Shown in pieces: positions 51,053 to 60,695 of a stretch of DNA of 64,000 nt. The DNA is taken from NCBI GenBank assembly GCA_017937385.1, contig JAGBDR010000016.1, forward strand, positions 1-64,000. Reading direction: 5' to 3'. The stretch is from Parabacteroides sp. Lineage in GTDB: Bacteria > Bacteroidota > Bacteroidia > Bacteroidales > Tannerellaceae. The first letter of the stretch is position 1, and each line of letters starts with the position of its first letter. The notes under the pieces were generated by a model. That model was given only the letters and a program-made list of their open reading frames with translations. It had not been told where the DNA came from and did not search any database. The position numbers were made by a program, and so were the translations under genes.

Positions 51053-52855
51053 TTGAAAACATTTGAAGAATTAGGAGTTGCCGCACCGATATTGAAGGCA
51101 ATCCAAGAAATGGGCTACGAATCGCCCATGCCGGTACAGGAGGAAGTGATTCCTTTCTTACTGGGAGAAGACAACGACGTAATTGCATTAGCACAGACAG
51201 GGACAGGAAAAACAGCCGCTTTCGGCCTTCCGGTCTTGCAAAAAATCAATGTAACTACATATCAGCCCCAAGCACTCGTGCTTTGTCCCACCCGCGAGCT
51301 CTGCCTGCAGATCGCCGACGACCTGAACGACTACTCCAAGTATATCGATAGCCTGAAGGTCCTTCCGGTATACGGAGGTTCCAGCATCGAGAGCCAGATC
51401 AAGACGTTGAAACGCGGCGTACACGTGGTCGTAGCCACTCCGGGACGTCTTCTGGACCTGATGAACCGCAAGACGGTAGACCTCAGCTTGGTGAAGAACG
51501 TCATCATGGACGAAGCGGACGAGATGCTCAACATGGGCTTCACCGACAGTATCAACGCGATCCTCGCCGAGGTGCCGGAAAACCGCAACATGCTGCTCTT
51601 CTCGGCCACCATGCCGAAGGAAATCGCCGCCATCACGAAGAAATACATGCGGAATCCGAAAGAGATCGTGATCGGCAACAAGAACGAAGGCAACAAGAAC
51701 ATCCGTGACATCTACTATATGGTCCGTGCGCAGGACAAATATCTGGCACTGAAACGCATCGCCGACTTCTATCCGAACATCTACGGTATCATTTTCTGCC
51801 GTACCCGCAAGGAGACGCAGGAGATCGCCGACAAGCTGATACAGGACGGCTACAACGCCGACTCGCTGCATGGCGAATTGAGCCAGGCGCAGCGCGATTA
51901 CGTGATGCAGAAGTTCCGCATCAAGAACCTCCAGCTGCTCGTCGCCACCGACGTGGCTGCCCGCGGTTTGGACGTGGACGACCTGACACACGTGGTCAAC
52001 TACGGTCTGCCCGATGAAGTGGAATCCTACACGCACCGCCGCGGCCGTACGGGACGTGCCGGAAAGACCGGGATCTCCATCTCGATCTGCCACGTGAAGG
52101 AAAAAGGCAAAATCCGCGAGATCGAACGGATCATCAACAAGAAATTCGAGAAAGGCGAGATGCCGACCGGGCATGCGATCTGTGAAAAACAGCTTTTCAA
52201 CTTAGTAGACCAGATCGAGAAGGTGAAGGTCAACGAGGAGGAGATTGCGTCCCTGATGCCTCAAATTTACCGCAAGCTGGAATGGTTGGACAAAGAGGAT
52301 ATCATCAAGCGGGTCGTTTCACTTGAGTTCAACCGCATGATCGACTATTACAAGGATGCCGATGAGATCCAGCAGGTAGACGAGCGTGCCGCCCGTGGCG
52401 AACGGAAAGAACGCCGGATGCATACTGCCGAGGAGGGCTATTCGCGCTTCTTCCTCAACTTCGGCAAGGCCGACGGACTCTACCCGAACCAGCTGATCGA
52501 ACTGGTCAACAAATGTGTGCCGGGCAAGGTGCGCATCGGCAAGATCGACCTGCGCGAGAATTTCTCATTCTTTGAAGTGGATGAAAACGAAGCCCGACGG
52601 GTGATGGATTGCATGAACGGGTTCGAGGTGGACGGACGGCGCATCTCCGTCGAGCCGGCGCAAGGCAAGAAGGGAGAAGGCGACGGTAAAGGGCGCAACG
52701 GCAAACGGAGTTACGGACGAAGCGAAAACGGCTACAAAGGCAAACGCCACAGCGACCGTTCGGACCGTACTTTCCGGAAAGAGGAACGCGAAAGCGACCG
52801 CCCTTGGAAACGGACGGCCGCCGCACGCGAAGCCCGTAAGAAAAAACGTTTCTGA
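51053..52855 (+). CDS. DEAD-box ATP-dependent RNA helicase
   Basis: 600 residues from a TTG start at 51053; MKTFEELGV fits the family N-terminus and no ATG is nearby. Motifs in order: Q motif PMPVQEEVIPFLL, I AQTGTGKTAAF, Ia PTRELCLQI, Ib TPGRLLDL, II DEADEMLNMGF, III FSATMP, IV IIFCRTRKE, V TDVAARGLDVDDL, VI HRRGRTGRAGKTG. A DbpA-like RNA-binding domain at about 460-545 (FFLNFGKADGLYPNQLIELV) and a basic Arg/Lys/Gly tail complete a DeaD/CsdA-type enzyme for ribosome assembly or cold-stress RNA remodelling. Confidence 0.96.
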   Translation: MKTFEELGVAAPILKAIQEMGYESPMPVQEEVIPFLLGEDNDVIALAQTGTGKTAAFGLPVLQKINVTTYQPQALVLCPTRELCLQIADDLNDYSKYIDSLKVLPVYGGSSIESQIKTLKRGVHVVVATPGRLLDLMNRKTVDLSLVKNVIMDEADEMLNMGFTDSINAILAEVPENRNMLLFSATMPKEIAAITKKYMRNPKEIVIGNKNEGNKNIRDIYYMVRAQDKYLALKRIADFYPNIYGIIFCRTRKETQEIADKLIQDGYNADSLHGELSQAQRDYVMQKFRIKNLQLLVATDVAARGLDVDDLTHVVNYGLPDEVESYTHRRGRTGRAGKTGISISICHVKEKGKIREIERIINKKFEKGEMPTGHAICEKQLFNLVDQIEKVKVNEEEIASLMPQIYRKLEWLDKEDIIKRVVSLEFNRMIDYYKDADEIQQVDERAARGERKERRMHTAEEGYSRFFLNFGKADGLYPNQLIELVNKCVPGKVRIGKIDLRENFSFFEVDENEARRVMDCMNGFEVDGRRISVEPAQGKKGEGDGKGRNGKRSYGRSENGYKGKRHSDRSDRTFRKEERESDRPWKRTAAAREARKKKRF

Positions 52856-52856
52856 A

Positions 52857-54431
52857 TTATCCGTTCTTCAACACATCCTCTTTATCCGGAGCACCGGGTT
52901 CGGGTGTCGATTCCGGATGGAAGGGGTTGAAGTAGTAAATACCTTTTTCACCGAGGAATTGCAGGAAATAGGGCAGTTTCTGCATGAAGAGGCTGCATTC
53001 TTTCGACTTGGCAGGTGTCCAGGCGGATTCGGCCACAGCGACCAAGCGGGGGAATGTCTTGTAGTCCAGCCGTTTGGCATCGGCTACCCGTTCTGTCCAG
53101 AGGGAGAATTGGAGTCCCATCACCTGGTCTTCATAATCGCGCGTCAGATGAAGGATCGGTTCCGGAAAACGGTAGATGTCTTCAACCGGATTGAAGCCGC
53201 CCCACACGCGGCCCACCTTATGGCCGCCATATTGGATGAAGTCGGCATACAACGGACGGCGCGGGGTCATAATCACCCGGTAGCCGTTTTCGAGCGCTTT
53301 CACCAACTGGTGTTTCCGGTCGTGGCGCCACCACATGACGACCGCCTTGTCGGGAGAGACACCGGCGTCGATCATCTCGTCCCAGCCGATCATCGTCTTG
53401 CCTTTGGATGCGACGATATCGGCGGCGCGGCGAATGAAATAGTGTTCAAGCCCAGTCTCATTGCCCAATTTCTTATCTTTGATGAACTGTTGGATCTCAG
53501 GATCGGTAAACCAGCTTTGGTTGCCGTAGTGCACCTCGTCGCCACCGATGTGGATATAAGGAGACGGGAACAGGGCGACGATCTCGTCGAGCACGTTGCT
53601 GATAAACTCAAACGTCTCTTCCTTGCAAGGATGGAACGTGAAATGCTGCCATTTCCCCTCGCCTCCACCGGAGATTTCGGGATAGGAACGGCAGACGGCG
53701 GTAGCATGGCCCGGCATATCGAACTCAGGAACGACCAGGATGTGGCGGTCGGCGGCGTATGCCACGATCTCCTTGATCTCTTCCTGGGTGTAGAATGCGG
53801 CAGGTGCTTTCGGGTCGTGCCAGTTGCCGACAGCTCCTTCGACGGTCAGTTTCGGATAACGCTTGATCTCGATGCGCCAGCCCGGTTCGTCGGTCAAATG
53901 CCAATGGAACACGTTCAGGCGAAGAGAGGCCATGATATCTAAATATTGCTTCACCTTCTCTTTGCCGAAAAAGTGGCGGCTCTCGTCGAGCATGAAACCC
54001 CGCCAGCCGTAGCGGGGCTGGTCCTGGATCTTGCAGGCTCTCACGTTGCCTTTTCCGAAACGGGAGAGTTGCAAAAGAGCCTCTTTCGCATAAAACAGGC
54101 CGGCTTCGGAAGAGGCTTGCAGCAAGATGTGGTCCGGTTCGACAGCAAGCGTATAGGCTTCATCGGCCAGCTTGCCGCTGTCTGTCAGTTCCAGCCGGAT
54201 GGTTCCGCTGGCAGGCGACGATTGCATACCGGCCTCTTTCAACTCGGCCGGCAACTGGGCGGCCAGCTTGTCGGCATACCCGCCGTTTCCCTGTACTTGG
54301 AGATTCTTCCCGATCACAAAAGAGCCTTTCCCGCTCTGAACTTTCGCAGGGGTCGGGAACAAAGGTTGTTGTGCCACGACCGGCAACATGCATAGAAGTA
54401 GTAATGTGCTTAAATAAATTAGTTTCCTCAT
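52857..54431 (-). CDS. GH20 beta-N-acetylhexosaminidase
   Basis: A 524-residue exported enzyme (MRKLIYLSTLLLLCMLPVVA signal peptide, cleavage after AQQ). A GH20b-like N-terminal domain (about 25-135) precedes the TIM barrel: GWRGFMLDESRHFFGKE, VFHWHLTDEPGWRIEIK and VPEFDMPGHATA. The catalytic Asp298-Glu299 pair lies in YIHIGGDEVHYG; the Glu is the acid/base and the Asp positions the substrate acetamido group. It releases terminal beta-linked GlcNAc or GalNAc from host glycans or chitooligosaccharides. Convergent with the helicase gene (1-bp gap) and divergent from the C69 peptidase gene. Confidence 0.95.
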   Translation of the reverse strand: MRKLIYLSTLLLLCMLPVVAQQPLFPTPAKVQSGKGSFVIGKNLQVQGNGGYADKLAAQLPAELKEAGMQSSPASGTIRLELTDSGKLADEAYTLAVEPDHILLQASSEAGLFYAKEALLQLSRFGKGNVRACKIQDQPRYGWRGFMLDESRHFFGKEKVKQYLDIMASLRLNVFHWHLTDEPGWRIEIKRYPKLTVEGAVGNWHDPKAPAAFYTQEEIKEIVAYAADRHILVVPEFDMPGHATAVCRSYPEISGGGEGKWQHFTFHPCKEETFEFISNVLDEIVALFPSPYIHIGGDEVHYGNQSWFTDPEIQQFIKDKKLGNETGLEHYFIRRAADIVASKGKTMIGWDEMIDAGVSPDKAVVMWWRHDRKHQLVKALENGYRVIMTPRRPLYADFIQYGGHKVGRVWGGFNPVEDIYRFPEPILHLTRDYEDQVMGLQFSLWTERVADAKRLDYKTFPRLVAVAESAWTPAKSKECSLFMQKLPYFLQFLGEKGIYYFNPFHPESTPEPGAPDKEDVLKNG

Positions 54432-54450
54432 GATTTATCTTATTATTGGG

Positions 54451-54458
54451 CAAATATA
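54451..54458 (-). promoter_or_regulatory. -7 promoter box for the GH20 gene
   Basis: TATATTTG on the minus strand fits TAnnTTTG, 19 bp before the ATG at 54431. A weaker TATCTTTA at 54472-54479 on the plus strand may serve the divergent C69 gene. Confidence 0.5.
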
Positions 54459-54504
54459 TATATAAAATTCATATCTTTAACCGCTGAACAAAATAACAAA
54501 ACTC

Positions 54505-56115
54505 ATGAATAGATTTTTTATCCTAACAATCACGCTGATCGGTTACGGTTGTAACCTTGGGGCTCAGGAAATCGAATATTCCCGGCCGGTCAACACGCCC
54601 GAAAGCTGCACAAGCATCATGGTCGGCAAAAAAGCCTCGGCTGACGGCTCGGTGCTGACCAGTCATACTTGCGACGGAAACTACCGTACCTGGATGGATA
54701 TTGTCCCGGCTGCCCATTACGAGCGCGACACGACGGTCGCTATCTATGACGGCCGTATGCACACTGAATATCCGGCCGACCGCACGAACATGGAACTGAA
54801 AGGGACGATACCGGAGGCCCGTTCGACTTACCAGTTCCTGAACACCGCCTATCCTTGTCTCAACGAGAAACAGTTGGGGATCGGCGAGACCACCATCTCC
54901 GGACGCAAGGAGTTGCAGAACACGAAAGGAATGTTCCGGATCGAGGAACTGGAAAAGATCGCTTTGCAACGTTGCACGACGGCACGCGAGGCGATCCAGT
55001 TGATCGGCCGGTTGGTCGCCGAATACGGATACGGGGATTCGGGCGAATGCCTGACGATCGCCGATCCGAACGAAGTCTGGCATTTCGAGGTGTTTGGGGA
55101 AGGGCCGGACAAGATCGGAGGCGTATGGGCGGCCGTTCGCATCCCGGATGACCATGTGGGCGTATCGGCCAACATCCCGCGTATCTCGACAATCGACCCG
55201 AAAGACAAGGAGCATTATATGGTTTCGGAAAACGTATTTTCGGTTGCCAAGAAGCTGGGTTTCTGGGACGGCAAAGAGCCGTTCAAGTTCTGGAAAGCCT
55301 ATAGCGGAGGGAACTATTTCGGCGAACCGAAGGCGTTCAGCATCCGCGAATATTTTATCCTGAATGCATTGGCACCCTCGCTCAACCTGTCGTACGACGC
55401 GGAAGAACTGCCGATCAGCGTCAAACCCGACAAAGCGGTTTCCGTAACGGATGTGATGGCATTGCTTCGCCAGACGTATGAGGGAACGGAATGGGACGTA
55501 ACGAAGAACCTGAAGATAGCGGTTAAGAACCGGGAAACCCAGGAAACAGATACGATCACGAGCCCGGCGGCTAATCCTTGGATGGGAACGGATATGGTGA
55601 ATATGTTGAACGGTGTGAAGGAAGGGACGGTGACTCGCAACCGTTTGGTGGCGGTTCCGCAATGTTCTTATTCACACGTGATACAGCTTCGCAGCTGGCT
55701 GCCTGATGCCGTGGGTGGTGTCGCTTGGTTGTCGTTCGACAATCCGGGACAGAGCCCGCGTATCCCGATCTTTGCCGGTACGACCGACCTGCCGGCCGCT
55801 TTCGGTATTTGCGGACAGCACCGCCACCGGGAGGATGGAATCGTATGGAAATACCGGACGGCAAACAAGCTGGCGACGGTGCGCTGGGGAGTGACCCGAG
55901 ACAAGGTCAACGGTGCAGTCGCCCATTTCGAGGAAAAAGGACTGTCGGAAATGCCTTTCGTAGAAAGCCGCTACAAAGAGTTGCAAAACAGCAAGGGAGA
56001 AGAGGCGGCACGTGCCTTCTTGACCGGTTACACGGCCGATTTCGCTGGCGCGACCATCCAGCGCTGGCAAGAGATGGCAGACGAGTTCTGGAAGATGTTC
56101 GCAAGAGGATTTTGA
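54505..56115 (+). CDS. C69-family dipeptidase (PepD-like)
   Basis: A 536-residue exported N-terminal-nucleophile hydrolase. After a signal peptide (about 1-20) and a short propeptide, Cys35 in PESCTSIMVGKKASADGSVL should become the N-terminal nucleophile by autocleavage. Other family marks are TSHTCDGNYRTWMDI, EAIQLIGRLVAEYGYGDSGE and VGVSANIPRI. The family cleaves dipeptides with broad specificity. Together with the next gene (C1 peptidase) and the DPP7-like enzyme it suggests envelope peptide breakdown for amino-acid use. The intergenic gap to the C1 gene is 81 bp of simple repeats. Confidence 0.93.
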   Translation: MNRFFILTITLIGYGCNLGAQEIEYSRPVNTPESCTSIMVGKKASADGSVLTSHTCDGNYRTWMDIVPAAHYERDTTVAIYDGRMHTEYPADRTNMELKGTIPEARSTYQFLNTAYPCLNEKQLGIGETTISGRKELQNTKGMFRIEELEKIALQRCTTAREAIQLIGRLVAEYGYGDSGECLTIADPNEVWHFEVFGEGPDKIGGVWAAVRIPDDHVGVSANIPRISTIDPKDKEHYMVSENVFSVAKKLGFWDGKEPFKFWKAYSGGNYFGEPKAFSIREYFILNALAPSLNLSYDAEELPISVKPDKAVSVTDVMALLRQTYEGTEWDVTKNLKIAVKNRETQETDTITSPAANPWMGTDMVNMLNGVKEGTVTRNRLVAVPQCSYSHVIQLRSWLPDAVGGVAWLSFDNPGQSPRIPIFAGTTDLPAAFGICGQHRHREDGIVWKYRTANKLATVRWGVTRDKVNGAVAHFEEKGLSEMPFVESRYKELQNSKGEEAARAFLTGYTADFAGATIQRWQEMADEFWKMFARGF

Positions 56116-56190
56116 GCAATTGACAATTGACAATTGAGAATTGACAATTAATTCATAAATCAAAAATCAAAAATCATAAATCATAAATCA
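56116..56190. repeat. Simple tandem repeats before the C1 peptidase gene
   Basis: Repeats of ACAATTG/GAGAATTG (56116-56150), then AATCAAA and AATCATA units (56155-56190), fill the gap. The first unit is shared with 43525-43577. Confidence 0.7.
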
Positions 56191-56196
56191 TAATTC

Positions 56197-57369
56197 ATGA
56201 AACCAATCGTTTTATCTTGTATGTTGGCTTGCGCGGTTTCGGCTGCGTTTGGCCAAGGGTACCAATTTACGGAGGTGGTAACGGTTCCCGCGACTCCGGT
56301 CAAAAACCAGGCGGCAACAGGCACTTGCTGGTGCTTTGCCACGACTTCGTTTATGGAATCCGAACTGCTTCGCATGGGCAAAGGCACGTATGACCTGTCG
56401 GAGATGTTCATCGTCCGCCAAAAGTATATGAACCAGTTACAGGACAACTACCTGCGCCGGGGCAACGGCAACATCGGGCAAGGGAGCCTTTCGCATACCT
56501 TTATGAATGCATACCGACAAGTGGGGATTGTCCCGGAAGAGGTGTATTCAGGAATCAACTACGGTTCCGAACGGCATAATCATAGCGAGATGGTCCGTTA
56601 TATGCACGCCCTTGCGGATGTGGCGGTGAAATCAAAAAACCGTAGCCCGGAATATGACAAACTGATCGACAACCTGTTCGACACCTATTTGGGGAAATTG
56701 CCGGAAAAATTCACCTACAAAGGAAAAGAGTATACACCGAAGTCATTCGCCGAATCATTGGGGTTGGATATGGATGACTATATCGAACTGACCAGTTTCA
56801 CGCATCATCCGTATTATGTGAAGTTCGATGTGGAAGTACCCGACAACTGGGAGCATTCCCTCATGTACAACCTGCCGCTTGATGAAATGATGGAGACGGT
56901 AGATTATGCTTTGAATAACGGCTATACGGTATGCTGGGACGGTGACGTGAGCGAAAAGGGATTCTCTTTTACCAACGGTGTCGCCATCAATCCGGAAGTG
57001 AAGAAGGTGGAAGACTTGTCAGACACGGACCGTGCCCGTTTCGAGAAATTAGGTGAAAAGGAACGTTTGGAAGAGGTGTTCAAGTTCGAACGTCCTTACC
57101 CGGAAATCAACGTGACTCCGGAAGTGCGTCAGGCAGGTTTCGAATCGTTCGTGACGACCGATGACCATCTGATGCACGTGACCGGCATCACGAAAGACCA
57201 GAACGGCACGAAATATTACATCACCAAGAACTCATGGGGCACCGACCGCAACAAATTCGGCGGTTACCTGAACATGTCGGAGAGCTTCGTCCGCGCCAAA
57301 ACCATCTATGTGATGGTTCATAAGAATGCGATCCCGAAAGCGATCAAGACAAAGTTAGGAATCAAATAA
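56197..57369 (+). CDS. C1-family cysteine aminopeptidase (bleomycin-hydrolase-like)
   Basis: A 390-residue protein with a signal peptide (MKPIVLSCMLACAVSAAFGQ). Papain-fold active site: Gln38 with catalytic Cys44 in NQAATGTCWCFATTSFMES, His in DDHLMHVTGITKD (about residue 327) and Asn in YITKNSWGTD (about 348). The bleomycin-hydrolase branch consists of aminopeptidases, usually cytoplasmic; the exported form is typical of Bacteroidales. It sits after the C69 gene and may be co-transcribed with it, depending on the repeat-filled gap. Confidence 0.92.
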   Translation: MKPIVLSCMLACAVSAAFGQGYQFTEVVTVPATPVKNQAATGTCWCFATTSFMESELLRMGKGTYDLSEMFIVRQKYMNQLQDNYLRRGNGNIGQGSLSHTFMNAYRQVGIVPEEVYSGINYGSERHNHSEMVRYMHALADVAVKSKNRSPEYDKLIDNLFDTYLGKLPEKFTYKGKEYTPKSFAESLGLDMDDYIELTSFTHHPYYVKFDVEVPDNWEHSLMYNLPLDEMMETVDYALNNGYTVCWDGDVSEKGFSFTNGVAINPEVKKVEDLSDTDRARFEKLGEKERLEEVFKFERPYPEINVTPEVRQAGFESFVTTDDHLMHVTGITKDQNGTKYYITKNSWGTDRNKFGGYLNMSESFVRAKTIYVMVHKNAIPKAIKTKLGIK

Positions 57370-57391
57370 TATATAATATACAAAAACACAT

Positions 57392-57651
57392 TGTGTCAAA
57401 AAGCGCTGTAGGCGCTTCGCATAATAGCCCCAGGTTTCAACCTGGGGAAAGGTGTATCCCTCGTTGTGTTTGTACCCTGTAAGGGTACTGCAATGAATAT
57501 AAACTATATAGCAGCACCCTTACAGGGTGCCAACGGGGTACGGGAACATAACTCCCGGGGTTGAAACCCCGGGCTATTAAGCGAAGCGCCTACAGCGCTT
57601 TTCGACACACCCTCCTACTTTGCGAGGCGCTTACAGCGCCTTTTGACACAC
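57392..57651. repeat. Composite palindromic (REPIN/MITE-like) repeat, copy B
   Basis: The inverse complement matches copy A at 10073-10371 almost base for base through the core. The four hairpins are at 57428-57447, 57472-57488, 57514-57530 and 57554-57573, flanked by GCGCTGTAGGCGC-type arms: one on the left, two on the right. Copy A has two on each side. It fills the 309-bp gap between the C1 peptidase gene and the convergent GH2 gene; nothing else is visible there. Confidence 0.85.
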
Positions 57652-57678
57652 TGCCTTGGTTATTTCGTCCGGAACGTA

Positions 57679-60678
57679 TCAGAACCGAATCTTCATCTCG
57701 CCATAGCAAGGCACTGCTTCCAGCGTCTTGCAATAGTTGCCCCACGCAATTTCTGGGTAATCCCACTGGTTATTAATGTAAAGGATCAACTGTCCGTCTC
57801 CTCTTTTGGAAGTACGGCAAGCCAGAGAGGCATCTGGTGAACAAACCGTAAGCCCGGCTTTTCCGCCTGTTGCGGAAAGAGTATAACGATAGATATGCTC
57901 TTTCATGCCCTTTGCCATTTGCGTCAACGGGCGTTCGCAGTTGGCACCGGCATCCGCCCAGTAATAATAATTGTGCGTATCGGCTACCCAAGGTTGGGCT
58001 GGATTCTCGCCATATCCTACTTGTTTCGGGTTGTAAAGGGACGTTTCGCCTGTGTTTCCGGCAAAAGCACCTTCGGGATAACAACTCCATATGCCTTTAC
58101 GCTCCCATTGCAGATTGTCTAATTGTCCGGAAAGATAGAAAGACAAGCCCGTCTCACGCAGGTAGCCGTTCGGCTGGCCGGCAGCGATATAGCTGACATT
58201 CATTTCCCCGTCGGCGGAGATCCGGATCGACAGATCCGTTTGCACATCCTTATAAGTACCGGAAAGGGCGACTTCGATCGCATTCTCTTTGCGGGTATAC
58301 GTCAGGCTCTGTTTCTTCCAGTCGCTATCAGCGGTCAGGAATTTTTGCGCGCTCTTGCGTACTTCCGCTCCCGTCAGATGGTTCAGGTTGATATCGAGAT
58401 GAAGGAACGGACCTTTCTCGATGACGACTTGTCCGTGGGAAGTCGCATTACAAATCAGACCGGTTTCTTTGGAGAACGGTATCTCGAAATGGCTGCCTTT
58501 GACCGTCAGCATACCGGCCGTCTCTTCCACCTGCAACGTCCCGTTTACGGGAGTCGCATTCAGACCAGCGGAGCAGCGGTGGCAATCGTTGCCCAACGAA
58601 ACCTGTTCGGCATCCAACAGTTCGCCCGTAGCCGTATAGAACCGGATCGACAGCGGTTCGCCTTTCTCCCACGCCTCGGCAGGGATCACCAGCAACCCTT
58701 TCTGATGAGGTGCAATGGAAGGGGCGGTAAGTTCTTTTTCTGTTCCTTTGTACGTATACCGGATCTTGATCTCATTCAGGTCGGTATGATCGAACCGGTT
58801 GTACACCGGAAGCAGCAGCCGTTGTCCGGACTGGAAAGAAGCCACCTCGGTCGTCAACAAACGAACCGGCGAATAGGCTTTCTTGGTTGCCCAGAATTCC
58901 GGTTTTTCCCGGCGCCAGACATCCACGATCCCCCACTCTCCGTAGCCGACACATTTCCCCTGATAGTCTTCCGGCTTGGCAGTACGGGCAAACTCTTTCC
59001 AAAAGGCCGTTCCCATTTTCGGTTCGGGCAACATGAACGTTTCATCCACATATCCCCAGATCGCGCCGCCTAGACCGCCGGGAGCCTCGAAAAGGCCACT
59101 CCACATCTTTTCGATCGAATAGCCCCAGAATTCACGGATATTCGGATCTTCTTGCAAGGTAGCATAGGTGTAACAGGCCGGATGCGCCCATTCGTCGAAC
59201 AGGGCCGGTATTCCCTCACCCTGGAATCCTCGGGTAGAACGGTTCCACTGGTTCAGGTTTCCGTTTACATCCTGGTAGTGCATGCTTAAAATGTCATAAA
59301 TCGGCTTCTTCTCGCCGACCGATCCGGGATAGCTGAATATAACCGGCCGTGTCTTGTCGGTTGCTTTCACCCAATCCCAGCTTTGTTGGAAGTTCGTGCC
59401 ATAGACGCTTTCATTCCCGATGGACCAGAACAAGATGGACGGATGGGAACGGAACGACTTCACCATCTCGCGGCATTGCGAGAGATAGCGGGGGGTAAAC
59501 TCGGCACTGTCCTGCGTTTTGCCCGGAGCATAATTCTTCTGGCGGTAGGTATCGACAAAGCAGACGGCCGTCTCACTCTCCACATAAACTCCGTAGCGGT
59601 CGCAATACTCCAGGAAACGTTCCGTAGGAGGATAATGCGAGGTGCGGACAAAGTTCATATTGGAACGTTTAAACAGGATCACATCGAGGCTGTCCAGTTC
59701 GGCAGTCGTCGTACGTCCCAAGGTCGGATGGATGTCGTGACGGCAAGCTCCCCGCAATTTCACGGGGGTGCCATTCACGAACATACGGTCTTTCTCGATC
59801 TTCACTTCTCGGAAACCGATACGGCGGTCGAAATGGCCGATCTCCTTTCCGTCCTTGCTGAGCGTGACGGTCAGCGTATACAGATTCGGATGTTCGGCAT
59901 CCCATTTCAAGGGGTTCTTCACCGGCAGCTCATTCGTGTTCATCCCTGTTTGCAAGGAGAATCGGGACTGGGACAACGGATAGCGTTTGCCAGCAGGATC
60001 GGTCAGTGTATAGGTAACTTCAGCACCTCCGGCAACCGGGCTGTTATAACCGATCTTCAGGACGGCATCCCGATAGGTGCTATCCAAAAGTGTCTCGGCA
60101 TAGAAATCATACAAGCAGGTTTCGGGTAATGCGAACAAGGTCACGTCGCGCAGGATCCCGCCGATCGGATGATGGGCATAGCCGGAAGCATACGAGATGT
60201 CGTCCAGGCGATCCGTCACTTCGAGGCGTATCTCGTTTTTCTTACTGGGACGGACAAAAGAGGTGACATCCGTCTCCCAACGGGTAAAGCCGCCATGATG
60301 CTCGCGGACAAATGTGCCGTTCACAAACAGGCGGGCATGGCTGTATACGCCATCAAAACGCAAGATTGTATGTTTGCCGGCATAATCGGCCGGAACGGTA
60401 AACGACTTCCGGTAGGTGAACGGTTTGTCGTGTTCAATGGCATAGCCTTGCATGGCAGGCTCGCCGGGAACCTCGATCCGGGTCCATTTGCTATCCGGGG
60501 AATACCGGAACTGCCACGTTCCACTCAGCAGAACGGCAGGCGATTCAACTCCCGCCAATTTCTGCAAGACAGGATAGGAGGCCTCATCAGGAAGCCTCTC
60601 CATCTGTACAAATGCTTTCGTTTCTGACAACAGGAAGCTGCAACCGAAAGCGAACAGTATTGTCTTTATCTGTTTCAT
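57679..60678 (-). CDS. GH2-family beta-galactosidase
   Basis: 999 residues from the ATG at 60678 (MKQIKTILFAFGCSFLL signal peptide). An upstream in-frame ATG at 60705 would overlap the symporter gene. LacZ-type order: jelly-roll (about 35-205, LSGTWQFRYSPDSKWT, ILRFDGVYSHARLFVNGTF), Ig-like domain (about 205-305), TIM barrel from MFVNGTPVKLRGACRHD, acid/base Glu in LFWSIGNESVYG, nucleophile Glu in PALFDEWAHPA, then a C-terminal Bgal_small_N-like sandwich. It is distinct from the GH2 pair at 15083-20662. It lies last in the dehydratase-SDR-symporter run and supplies the sugar that the symporter imports. Confidence 0.92.
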   Translation of the reverse strand: MKQIKTILFAFGCSFLLSETKAFVQMERLPDEASYPVLQKLAGVESPAVLLSGTWQFRYSPDSKWTRIEVPGEPAMQGYAIEHDKPFTYRKSFTVPADYAGKHTILRFDGVYSHARLFVNGTFVREHHGGFTRWETDVTSFVRPSKKNEIRLEVTDRLDDISYASGYAHHPIGGILRDVTLFALPETCLYDFYAETLLDSTYRDAVLKIGYNSPVAGGAEVTYTLTDPAGKRYPLSQSRFSLQTGMNTNELPVKNPLKWDAEHPNLYTLTVTLSKDGKEIGHFDRRIGFREVKIEKDRMFVNGTPVKLRGACRHDIHPTLGRTTTAELDSLDVILFKRSNMNFVRTSHYPPTERFLEYCDRYGVYVESETAVCFVDTYRQKNYAPGKTQDSAEFTPRYLSQCREMVKSFRSHPSILFWSIGNESVYGTNFQQSWDWVKATDKTRPVIFSYPGSVGEKKPIYDILSMHYQDVNGNLNQWNRSTRGFQGEGIPALFDEWAHPACYTYATLQEDPNIREFWGYSIEKMWSGLFEAPGGLGGAIWGYVDETFMLPEPKMGTAFWKEFARTAKPEDYQGKCVGYGEWGIVDVWRREKPEFWATKKAYSPVRLLTTEVASFQSGQRLLLPVYNRFDHTDLNEIKIRYTYKGTEKELTAPSIAPHQKGLLVIPAEAWEKGEPLSIRFYTATGELLDAEQVSLGNDCHRCSAGLNATPVNGTLQVEETAGMLTVKGSHFEIPFSKETGLICNATSHGQVVIEKGPFLHLDINLNHLTGAEVRKSAQKFLTADSDWKKQSLTYTRKENAIEVALSGTYKDVQTDLSIRISADGEMNVSYIAAGQPNGYLRETGLSFYLSGQLDNLQWERKGIWSCYPEGAFAGNTGETSLYNPKQVGYGENPAQPWVADTHNYYYWADAGANCERPLTQMAKGMKEHIYRYTLSATGGKAGLTVCSPDASLACRTSKRGDGQLILYINNQWDYPEIAWGNYCKTLEAVPCYGEMKIRF

Positions 60679-60695
60679 GTTATCTGTATTTAAAT

